A program made the translations under genes and the position numbers. Shown one piece after another: positions 51,836 through 59,833 of a stretch of DNA of 62,718 bases; within the stretch, counting starts at the first letter, position 1; each line of letters opens with the position of its first letter. Below the pieces are notes generated by a model. The model made no database searches. It was not told where the DNA came from and saw nothing but the letters and a program-made list of their open reading frames with translations. The stretch covers positions 1 to 62,718 of the forward strand of contig NZ_QDKQ01000009.1 in the NCBI RefSeq assembly GCF_003116815.1, in the 5' to 3' direction. The stretch comes from Caulobacter endophyticus. Lineage in GTDB: Bacteria; Pseudomonadota; Alphaproteobacteria; Caulobacterales; Caulobacteraceae.

Positions 51836-54631
51836 GTGATCGAACTGAACAACACCGGCCGCCGCGCGCGCCACACCGCCTGGCTGATGAGCAGCTGCGC
51901 GGCCATCGGCCTGTTCGCCGCGTCGGGCGCCGTCGCCCAGACCGCGCCAGCCCAACCCACTTCGGCTGTGGCCGAACAGGACGCGGTCGAGGAAATCGTC
52001 GTCACCGGCAGCTATCGCCGCAGCCTCGAGGAGGCCGTCGACATCAAGCGCAACACCGTCGGCTTCTCGGACTCGATCGTCGCCACCGACGTGGCCAACT
52101 TCCCCGAGCAGAACCTGGCCGAGGCGCTGCAGCGCATCCCCGGCGTGACCATCGAGCGCAACAAGGGCCTGGGCGGCCGGGTCAGCGTTCGCGGCCTGCC
52201 CAGCGAGTTCACCTTCGTCACCATCAACAACCTGGCCACGGCCTCGGGCAGCGGCGGCCGCGACGTCGAGTTCGACATCTTCGCCTCGGAAGTGATCCAG
52301 CAGGTCACCGTACAGAAGTCGCCCCGCGCCTCGGACGAGGAAGGCGGCATCGCCGGCGCCGTGACCATCTCGACGGCCCGTCCGTTCGACTACAGCGGCC
52401 GCAAGCTGGTGGCCTCGGCCGAGGGCGCCTACAACTCGATCTCCGAGAAGAGCGACCCGAAGGTCTCGTTCCTGGCCAGCGATACCTGGGGCGACTTCGG
52501 CGCGCTGGTGTCGTTCTCGACCGCCCGCCGCACCAACCGCACCGACTCCAACTCGGGCATCAACTTCCGCCCGATGTTCCGCTTCCTCGAAGCGGGCGGC
52601 ACACGCGCCTCGCAGGCCGCCGCCGTGCTGGCGCGCGACGCCGGCGTCATCGTCAAGAGCAACACCAACCGCGACGAGACCGGCCGCATCATCTTCCAGG
52701 ACAAGGTTGGCGACCGCGCCTACCTGAACACCCAGGACCAGTGGGGCGGCACGCTGTCGCTGCAGTACAAGCCCTCGGCCAATTTCGACGTGGCCTTCGA
52801 CGCGATGGTCGGCGGCTTCGACGGCACTGAGGACGAGTATGACGCGGCGGCCTATTCGGCCTCCAGCCGCAGCACGCTCGAGACTATCCACAGCTACGAC
52901 AAGGACACCCTGTCGAAGTACGGCATGGTCGTACTGCGCGACGTCTCCTACACCGCGACCCAGCACGAGATGCTGAGCAAGGAGCGGATCAGCGAGACCG
53001 ACTACGCCCAGTTCGGGACCGAGTTCAACTGGCGCGGCGACGACTGGAAGCTGCACGGCCTGGCCGGCTATTCGGGCGCCAAGAAGACCATCGACTTCTC
53101 GAACCTGAAGCACGTGGCCTACGCCCCGTCGCGCACCCGCTGGACCGCCAACGGCGGCGAGACGATCAAGAGCGCCAACCCGGCCTCGATCGACATGTAC
53201 AACTCGCCCAGCAGGTACCTGTTCGAGGCCTATGAGACGACCCTCGAAAAGATCAAGGACGACAAGTACGCGGCGCAGCTGGACTTCACCAAGGACTTCG
53301 CCTTCGACGCCTTCCCGGCGCTGAAGTCGATCCAGGTCGGCGCCCGCTACACCGACAAGTCCAAGGAGCGCCAGTACGGCGCCCTGAACATCCAGGGGCC
53401 GAGCAAGGGCAGCACCGCCTGGCTCAACACCCGCACCCTGGCCGACAGCCAGCTGACCCCGATCGACCAGCTGGTGCCGGGCGGCGCCTACAGCATCCGC
53501 GACATCACCTGGAGCCAGATCTCCAACGCGTACGCCCGTCGCACCTTCCGCTACGACGGCTTCACCACGCCGTTCACGCCGGGCGACTTCTATGAAGTGT
53601 CCGAGACGGTCACCAGCCTTTACGCCATGGCCGACTTCGGCTTCGACGTCGGTCCGGTGCCGGTCGCGATCAACGGCGGCGCGCGCTACGTCGACACCTC
53701 GGTCACCTCGTCGGGCTACCATCAGGTGCAGACCCCGACCGGCGGCACGACCTACACCCCCGAGCCGGTGTCGAGCGAGGGCGGCTACGACAAGATCCTG
53801 CCCAGCGTGAACTTCACCGCCGAGCTGACCGACACCATCGTGCTGCGCGCCGCGGCGTCGGAGACCCTGATGCGCCCGGCCCTGACCGACCTGGCCTACA
53901 AGCGCACGGCCAGCTGGAACTCGTTCCGCTTCACCGACGGCAACCCGAACCTGAAGCCGACCTTCGCCAAGCAATGGGAAGTGGGTGTCGAGAAGTACCT
54001 GCCGGAAGGCGGCCTGCTGGCGGCCTCGTATTTCAGCAAGGAGATCGAGGGCGTCGTCCGCCAGGCCCTGACGGGCACGGTCAAGAACGTCACCAAGTAC
54101 AACGCCAACGGCTCGATCGACGGCGTCTACGACTTCGACGTCTATCAACCGATCAACGCCGACGGCTCCTACAAGGTCAGCGGCGTGGAACTGGTGGCCA
54201 TCGTGCCGTTCGGCCTGTTCTACGAGCCGCTGAAGGGCTTCGGGATCAACGCCAACTACACGATCCTCGACAGCTCGCTGACGGGCCAGTCGATCATCGG
54301 CGTGCCGACCCCGCCGGTGGGCCTGGCCGACAAGGCCTACAACTTCACCCTGTTCTACGAGAACGACGCCTTCCAGGCCCGCGTCTCGTATAACTACAAG
54401 GACAAGTACGTCGAAGGCATCGGCTACGAAATGTACCCGATCTGGCGCGAGGGTTACGGCCAGACCGACATTTCGGTCAGCTACAACCTCAACGAACGCG
54501 TCCAGCTGAGCCTGGAAGGCATCAACGTCACCGACGAGGCCACCCGGGGCTACACCATGGACCCGTCGTTCCCGACCATGGACGAGCGCTCGGGTCGCCG
54601 CTTCGCCCTCGGCCTGCGGATGAACTTCTGA
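51836..54631 (+). CDS. Caulobacter-type TonB-dependent receptor
   Basis: A 931-residue outer-membrane receptor. Start GTG with GGAG upstream gives a signal peptide ending 'SGAVAQ'. The TonB box region 'VEEIVVTGSYRRSLEEAV' precedes the plug ('NLAEALQRIPGVTIERNKG', 'VSVRGLPSEF', 'GGIAGAVTISTARPFDY'), a form found in the Xanthomonas/Caulobacter receptor class that often imports carbohydrates. The barrel ends in 'RFALGLRMNF' with terminal Phe. No STN domain. Ligand unknown. Confidence 0.92.
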   Translation: MIELNNTGRRARHTAWLMSSCAAIGLFAASGAVAQTAPAQPTSAVAEQDAVEEIVVTGSYRRSLEEAVDIKRNTVGFSDSIVATDVANFPEQNLAEALQRIPGVTIERNKGLGGRVSVRGLPSEFTFVTINNLATASGSGGRDVEFDIFASEVIQQVTVQKSPRASDEEGGIAGAVTISTARPFDYSGRKLVASAEGAYNSISEKSDPKVSFLASDTWGDFGALVSFSTARRTNRTDSNSGINFRPMFRFLEAGGTRASQAAAVLARDAGVIVKSNTNRDETGRIIFQDKVGDRAYLNTQDQWGGTLSLQYKPSANFDVAFDAMVGGFDGTEDEYDAAAYSASSRSTLETIHSYDKDTLSKYGMVVLRDVSYTATQHEMLSKERISETDYAQFGTEFNWRGDDWKLHGLAGYSGAKKTIDFSNLKHVAYAPSRTRWTANGGETIKSANPASIDMYNSPSRYLFEAYETTLEKIKDDKYAAQLDFTKDFAFDAFPALKSIQVGARYTDKSKERQYGALNIQGPSKGSTAWLNTRTLADSQLTPIDQLVPGGAYSIRDITWSQISNAYARRTFRYDGFTTPFTPGDFYEVSETVTSLYAMADFGFDVGPVPVAINGGARYVDTSVTSSGYHQVQTPTGGTTYTPEPVSSEGGYDKILPSVNFTAELTDTIVLRAAASETLMRPALTDLAYKRTASWNSFRFTDGNPNLKPTFAKQWEVGVEKYLPEGGLLAASYFSKEIEGVVRQALTGTVKNVTKYNANGSIDGVYDFDVYQPINADGSYKVSGVELVAIVPFGLFYEPLKGFGINANYTILDSSLTGQSIIGVPTPPVGLADKAYNFTLFYENDAFQARVSYNYKDKYVEGIGYEMYPIWREGYGQTDISVSYNLNERVQLSLEGINVTDEATRGYTMDPSFPTMDERSGRRFALGLRMNF

Positions 54632-54704
54632 TCCACGGCAAGACTGCGGGGCGGTCGGCTGGCGCCGGCCGTCCCGTTCCTTCGGCCGGCCGCGGCGCGT
54701 CGTG

Positions 54705-54723
54705 AAAAAGTGTCACACTTTTT
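54705..54723. promoter_or_regulatory. 19-bp perfect palindrome upstream of the sigma-factor gene
   Basis: AAAAAGTGT-C-ACACTTTTT, a perfect palindrome with one central base, 175-193 bases before the start of the ECF sigma gene. It is AT-rich in a GC-rich setting, which fits an operator or a FecI-type promoter region. Confidence 0.6.
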
Positions 54724-54840
54724 GGCGATGGCTGCGGCTCATCAAGGCGAAGAGGACACTTCGTGCCAGGTCCGAGAGCATGGACGGCGTCCACATCTCC
54801 TGCCCAGGACGTGCTGACGGTCGCCGAGGGCGGCTACGCG

Positions 54841-54867
54841 GACGCCCCCTTCGCCGGAGGGGGCGTC
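54841..54867 (+). terminator. hairpin in the sigma-factor leader
   Basis: GACGCCCCC and GGGGGCGTC enclose nine bases, about 30 bases before the chosen GTG start. No T-run follows, so an attenuator or structural role is as likely as termination. If translation began upstream, this would be coding. Confidence 0.4.
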
Positions 54868-54897
54868 TTCGCGCGTCCGGGTCGCGGGAGGCCGCCC

Positions 54898-55401
54898 GTG
54901 CGGACTGACGCCGTCGCCGCGGCGCTGCGGCGCGACCTGATCGCCTATCTGCAGCGCCGAGACCGGGCCGGCGAGGTCGAGGACGTGGTTCAGGAGGCTT
55001 TCGCGCGCTTCCATCGCGCCGGCCACGACCTGGCCGCGCCGGACGCCCGGCCGCTTCTGTTCGTCATCGCCCGCAACCTGCAGCTCGACGGCTGGAAGTC
55101 GGCGGGGCGCGAGCGGGCGCGGCGCGACGCCGACGACATTCACGACCTGGACGAAGGGCCGCGGGCGATCTCCTGCGAGGCGCCGTCGGCCGACCAGCGG
55201 CTGATCGGCCGCCAGGACCTGGCAGCCGCCGCCGCCGTAATCCGGACCCTGCCGGCCAAGACCCGCGACGCCTTCCTGCTGCACCGCTTCGAAGCCAAGA
55301 CCTACCGGCAGATCGCCGATCGCCAGGGCGTGTCGGTCAGCATGGTCGAAAAGCACATCGCCGAGGCGCTGCGCCAGCTGAAGAGCTCGCGCCATGACTG
55401 A
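54898..55401 (+). CDS. ECF sigma factor, FecI-like
   Basis: A 167-residue sigma factor. Region 2 is in 'RAGEVEDVVQEAFARFHRAG' and 'FVIARNLQLDGWKSAGRERA'; region 4 is in 'LPAKTRDAFLLHRFEAKTYRQIADRQGV' and 'SMVEKHIAEALRQL'. GTG 54898 has GGGAGG upstream and begins at the usual N-terminus; the frame is open another 45 codons, which would add an unrelated Pro/Gly-rich stretch. Followed by fecR and a receptor with an STN domain, so it should answer an extracellular ligand. Confidence 0.9.
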   Translation: MRTDAVAAALRRDLIAYLQRRDRAGEVEDVVQEAFARFHRAGHDLAAPDARPLLFVIARNLQLDGWKSAGRERARRDADDIHDLDEGPRAISCEAPSADQRLIGRQDLAAAAAVIRTLPAKTRDAFLLHRFEAKTYRQIADRQGVSVSMVEKHIAEALRQLKSSRHD

Positions 55402-55488
55402 GGTGTCGCGCGCCTGGATCGTTGTGGTCTGTGAGACGACCCGCGCCGTCGCGCGAACCGGTCGAGAAACAAGGGATTTCCGCCGCCC

Positions 55489-56481
55489 ATGATCGGCCGC
55501 CTGACCGCCATCTTCGCCCCCCGGCCGGCCACGGCCGAGGGCTGGCTGGCCCGCATGGGCCGGCCAGGCGTCGGCGCGCGCGACCAGGCCGCGTTCCTGG
55601 ACTGGCTGGAGGCCGACGACGACCATCTGCGCCAGTACGAGCAGGCCAAGGCCGACCTGGCGGCGCTGGAAGGCGCGCGCGGGGCCTTCGCCCTTGACAT
55701 CGCCCGCCTGCGCCGCCGCGAACCGGCGGCCAGCACCGGGCGTCGGATGGTTCTGGCCGGCGGCCTGGCAGCGACGGCGGCGGCCGTGGCGGTGGTCGCC
55801 GTGGGACCCTCGTTGCGCCCGGCGCCGGAAGGCCGGCTCTACGAGAGCGCGCCGGGCCGCATCGTCGACGTGGTGCTGGAGGACGGCTCGCGCCTGACGC
55901 TGGACGCCGGTTCGGCCGTGCGCGTGGCTTTCGCCGATGACGTTCGCCGCGTGACGCTCGAGCGGGGCGGGGCCTTCTTCGACGTGGCCCACGACACGGC
56001 CCATCCGTTCCAGGTGGCCGTGGGCGACCGGCGGGTGATCGTCACCGGCACCCGCTTCGCCACCACCCTGACCGGCGACGGCGCGCAGGTCTCGCTGCTG
56101 CAGGGCCGGGTGTCGGTCAGCCGCCGCGACGCCGCCGACAAGGCCGCTCTGGACGGAGCCCTGGCGCTGGCGCCCGGCGAACGCGCGGTCTTCCGCCCTG
56201 GCGAGCCTGGCATCGAAAAGGCCTCGGGCGACGTCGAGAGCGCCACCGCCTGGCGCCGTCGCCGGCTGGTGTTCCAGGACGCGCCGCTGTCGGAGGTGGT
56301 CGCCGCCGCCTCGCGCTATTCGGATACGCCGCTGGTGGCGGCCGACCCGCGCCTGTCGAGCGTGAGGATCACCGCCGTGCTGCCGCTGGAAGGCGAGGGG
56401 ACGCTGGCCGATCGCATGACGGCCCTGCTCCCCGTTCGCGCCGAGAGGGTCGACGGCCGGGTGCTGATCCGCGCCGAATAG
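55489..56481 (+). CDS. FecR-family anti-sigma/signal transducer
   Basis: A 330-residue single-pass protein. The cytosolic N-domain has 'AFLDWLEADDDHLRQYEQAK' (the FecR N-terminal motif), the membrane helix is at about 85-106 ('MVLAGGLAATAAAVAVVAVG'), and the periplasmic FecR domain follows ('VVLEDGSRLTLDAGSAVRVAF', 'LERGGAFFDVAHDTAHPFQV', 'VTGTRFAT'). The C-terminal STN-like part ('APLSEVVAAASRYSDTPLVA') contacts the receptor. 87 bases after the sigma gene. Confidence 0.93.
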   Translation: MIGRLTAIFAPRPATAEGWLARMGRPGVGARDQAAFLDWLEADDDHLRQYEQAKADLAALEGARGAFALDIARLRRREPAASTGRRMVLAGGLAATAAAVAVVAVGPSLRPAPEGRLYESAPGRIVDVVLEDGSRLTLDAGSAVRVAFADDVRRVTLERGGAFFDVAHDTAHPFQVAVGDRRVIVTGTRFATTLTGDGAQVSLLQGRVSVSRRDAADKAALDGALALAPGERAVFRPGEPGIEKASGDVESATAWRRRRLVFQDAPLSEVVAAASRYSDTPLVAADPRLSSVRITAVLPLEGEGTLADRMTALLPVRAERVDGRVLIRAE

Positions 56482-56550
56482 GGCGCGTATCGCAGAGCTG
56501 TCATGAGCGCGCGCTAAGGGGCGGGGATCGTCTCGTCGGGGTCGCCATTC

Positions 56551-59538
56551 TTGGAATCGCTAGCTGCATCGCTGCCTGCCGGCGCGCGACGCGGCCTGCT
56601 CGGCGTCGCGGCCATGGCTCTGGCGCTGGCGGCCGCGCAGCCGGTGCAAGCCCAGACGCCTGCCGCCAGATTCCAGCGCTTCGACATTCCTGCGCAGGAA
56701 GCCTCCTCCAGCCTCGTCCAGCTGTGCCTGCAGGCCGACTGCGAGCTGTCGTTCGTGCAGCGCCCTGGCCAGCAGGCAAGGACCCGGGCGGTGCGCGGCG
56801 AGATGAGCTGGCGCGAGGCCCTGGTGCGAATGCTGGAGGGCACGGGCCTGCGCCATCGCTTCGTCGGCGCGCGGGGCGTGCGCATCTGGGCCGAGCCGGC
56901 GCCGTCGCGACCCGCGCCGGCCGAGCCCTCCGCCCCGTCCGAGGCGGTCGAGGTCGAGGGGGTGGAGGTGATCGGCCGCGCCTCCAGCCAGATCGCCGAA
57001 AGCCTGCGCCGCAAGCGCGCCGCCGACGTCATCTCCGACGGCGTCTCGGTGGAGCAGATCGGCGGGCTGCCGGCGGCCAACCTCGCCGAGGCCCTGCAGC
57101 GCGTGCCCGGCGTCGCCATCGAGCACGAGGTCGGCGAGGGCCAGTTCGTCAGCGTGCGGGGGCTGGGGCCTCTGTTCCAGTCGGTGACGCTGAACGGCGC
57201 GCCTGTGGCCTTCAACGAGAATATCCGCAACTCCACCCAGAGCGGCCGGCAGTTCCGCTTCCGGGCGCTGTCGGTCGACCTGCTGGCCGGCGCGCGCCTG
57301 GCCAAGTCGGCCACCGCCGACATGATCGACGGCGGCATCGGGGCCAATATCGACATCGAGACGGCCGGCGGCCTGGACGGCGATCCCTTCGCTTCGGTCC
57401 GCGTCGGCGGCGTGGTCGAGGGGCGCACGCGCGGCTTTCGTCCTGATCTGTCTGTGGTCGGACGGATCGTCTCCGAGGATGGGAACCTGGGCCTGGTCGC
57501 CGGGGCCTCGCAGGAGGATCGCGCCGTCCGCTACGACCGCTTCCAGATCATGCGCTTTGGCAGGATCCAGGCGGGCGGAACCTCGCTGGTCGCGCCCAAC
57601 GACCTGCGGACCACGGTGGAGAGCGAGGACCGCCGTCGCCGCAGCGCCTTCGTCGGCGCCGACTGGCGGGTGTCGCCAGGGCTGAGGCTGGACTTCGACG
57701 GCCTGGTCTCGACCTTTGACAACGCCATTCGCGAGGATCGGCTGGTCTACAGCCTGGGTCCGCGCCTGACGGGGCAGGGGAGCGAAATCCGGGTCAAGGA
57801 CGGCGTCGTCGTCGGGGGTCGGGTCGCGGGCGGGCGCATCGACAACAACACCGAGTTCTCCGACCAGTCGCACCTGAACCTCGCCGTCTCGCTGGGGGCG
57901 GAACTGAGGACCGATGCCTGGACCCTGACGCCGCGTCTCAGCGTCTCGACCGCCCGCTCGGTGCTCGACACGCCCTTGCTGCGGCTGTCGGCCCAGTCGC
58001 CGGAGGGCGCAGCCTACGACTTCGACCTGGAGGGCGCGGTGTCCGACCGCCGGGCCGAGCGACTGACCACCAGCTTCGATCTGCTGGATCCCTCGCGCCT
58101 GACCCTGGCCCAGCTGAACCTGCGGGCGGTGGAGTCGCGCGACGACGACGCCACCGCCTTCTTCGGCGCGCGCCGTAAGCTGGATCGCGCCCTAGGGCCG
58201 CTGCACCTGTCGGGCCTGAAGCTGGGCGGGCAGTTCAGCGACCGGGGCCGCGACTACCAGCGCCGCGACCGCCGCGCCACGCCGCGCGGGGCGGGCTGGG
58301 TCCTGGCCGACCTCTATCGCGGCGCGAGCGCCGACGACGTCTTCGCCGACCTGGTCAGGAACCGCTCCACGCCCTGGATCGTCGCCGACCAGGACCGCCT
58401 GCAGGCCGGCTTCTTCCTGCCGGGCGAGCATGACGGCGTCGTCGTCGCGCCGGGCGACCTGACGCCGACCGGCGCGGACCTGCAGAACTCCTATCGCGTG
58501 GGCGAGCAGGTGGCGGCGGTCTATGCGCGCCTCGACTTCGACGGTCTTGTCGGCGGCTGGCCGTTCTCGGGCAACGCCGGGCTTCGGCAGGTGCGCACCC
58601 GCACCCACGTGGAGGGCGCCAAGCTGGCCTTCGCCCATGGGACGGGCGTGGTGAAGCCTGTGTCGTTCGACGGAAGGCATGACGTGCTGCTGCCCAGCGT
58701 CAACCTGGCCTTCGAGACCTCCGGCGACGCGGTGCTGCGCATGGCCGCCTCGCGCACCATCACCCGCCCGTCCCTGGCCGACCTGCGCGCCTCGACCGTT
58801 CCGGCCAGCGTTCTGGTCTCGTCGATCTATACGCGCGGCCAGGCGGCCATCGACGATCCCGAGCCCGGCGTGATCTTCAGCGGCGTGGGCGGCAATCCGG
58901 ACCTGAAGCCCTACGTCTCCGACAATCTGGACCTGTCCTACGAGGTGACCCGCCGGCGCACCGGCTACAGCGTCGCGGTGTTCCACAAGACGATCGGCGA
59001 CTTCATCCAGATGGTCGAGGCGCCCGAGGTCCTGACCTTCGAGACCCAGGCTGGCCCGCCGATCCAGGCGCAGGTGCTGATGTCACGGCCTCGCAACCTG
59101 GGCAGCGCTCGCGTCGACGGGGTGGAGCTTGGCCTGCATCGCCGCCTGACCGACAGCTTCGGCGTCTGGGCCAACCTGACCTGGACCCACAGCCGGGTGG
59201 GCGGCGCGCGGCTGACCGGCGTGTCCGACTGGGCCTGGTCGGTCAGTCCCTATCTCGAGCGCGGCCCGCTGGCGGTCAACCTGTCGTGGTCCTGGCGCTC
59301 GGCCTTCCGTTCCGAGGCCGACATGCAAGGCGGGGGCGTCAGCGACTTCACGATCGGGGCGGCGGGCTATCTCGACGCCCAGGCCAGCTATGACCTCAGC
59401 GAGACCACCCAGGTCGTGATCGCCGGCTCCAACCTGACCAACACCCACGACCTGGCCTATGAGGGATCCAAGGCCCGGCTGTTGCAGATCGGTTCTTCGG
59501 GCCGGTGGTTTTCGGTCCGGGTGAACCGCCGCTGGTGA
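56551..59538 (+). CDS. FecA-like TonB-dependent transducer with STN domain
   Basis: A 995-residue outer-membrane receptor. After the signal ('AMALALAAAQPVQAQT') comes a short-N-terminal (STN) signalling domain at about 37-112 ('FDIPAQEASSSLVQLCLQAD', 'WREALVRMLEGTGLRHRFVG'), then a TonB box region ('VEVEGVEVIGRA'), the plug ('NLAEALQRVPGVAIEHEVG') and a barrel ending 'RVNRRW'. The STN marks a receptor that signals to FecR on ligand binding. Start is TTG with poor ribosome site and is uncertain. Confidence 0.92.
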   Translation: MESLAASLPAGARRGLLGVAAMALALAAAQPVQAQTPAARFQRFDIPAQEASSSLVQLCLQADCELSFVQRPGQQARTRAVRGEMSWREALVRMLEGTGLRHRFVGARGVRIWAEPAPSRPAPAEPSAPSEAVEVEGVEVIGRASSQIAESLRRKRAADVISDGVSVEQIGGLPAANLAEALQRVPGVAIEHEVGEGQFVSVRGLGPLFQSVTLNGAPVAFNENIRNSTQSGRQFRFRALSVDLLAGARLAKSATADMIDGGIGANIDIETAGGLDGDPFASVRVGGVVEGRTRGFRPDLSVVGRIVSEDGNLGLVAGASQEDRAVRYDRFQIMRFGRIQAGGTSLVAPNDLRTTVESEDRRRRSAFVGADWRVSPGLRLDFDGLVSTFDNAIREDRLVYSLGPRLTGQGSEIRVKDGVVVGGRVAGGRIDNNTEFSDQSHLNLAVSLGAELRTDAWTLTPRLSVSTARSVLDTPLLRLSAQSPEGAAYDFDLEGAVSDRRAERLTTSFDLLDPSRLTLAQLNLRAVESRDDDATAFFGARRKLDRALGPLHLSGLKLGGQFSDRGRDYQRRDRRATPRGAGWVLADLYRGASADDVFADLVRNRSTPWIVADQDRLQAGFFLPGEHDGVVVAPGDLTPTGADLQNSYRVGEQVAAVYARLDFDGLVGGWPFSGNAGLRQVRTRTHVEGAKLAFAHGTGVVKPVSFDGRHDVLLPSVNLAFETSGDAVLRMAASRTITRPSLADLRASTVPASVLVSSIYTRGQAAIDDPEPGVIFSGVGGNPDLKPYVSDNLDLSYEVTRRRTGYSVAVFHKTIGDFIQMVEAPEVLTFETQAGPPIQAQVLMSRPRNLGSARVDGVELGLHRRLTDSFGVWANLTWTHSRVGGARLTGVSDWAWSVSPYLERGPLAVNLSWSWRSAFRSEADMQGGGVSDFTIGAAGYLDAQASYDLSETTQVVIAGSNLTNTHDLAYEGSKARLLQIGSSGRWFSVRVNRRW

Positions 59539-59539
59539 G

Positions 59540-59833
59540 GCCGCGGCGCCACATCAATGAAGTTATTGTTCGTTTACTGACGATTATTTGGGTAAGGTCC
59601 GACTTACTTAGAAAACGATCGACCGGAATGGGCGCGATTTTCGACTGATGAACGCCCGTATATTACTGTTATCGGGGTGCGGAATTCTTCAGTAAATGCA
59701 GTGGCTAAGTCGGCCATCATCTTGATGTAACATCGGTCGTCGTGAAAAATTCAAGCAATAGCGCCGGTTTTTTGTGGCCTTCCCGTTACATCGCGGCGTA
59801 GGCAGCGCCCCTATAAATACAGGGGATAGACCT
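59540..59833 (+). promoter_or_regulatory. AT-rich leader of the last TonB receptor
   Basis: A gene-free, AT-rich stretch of 294 bases. GATGTAACATC (59724-59734) is a perfect 11-base palindrome, and GTTACATC recurs at 59785-59792, suggesting a repeated operator. CCCCT (59808-59812) can pair with AGGGG (59821-59825), which is the likely Shine-Dalgarno of the ATG at 59834; TATAAAT lies in its loop and could instead be a -10 element. Confidence 0.5.
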
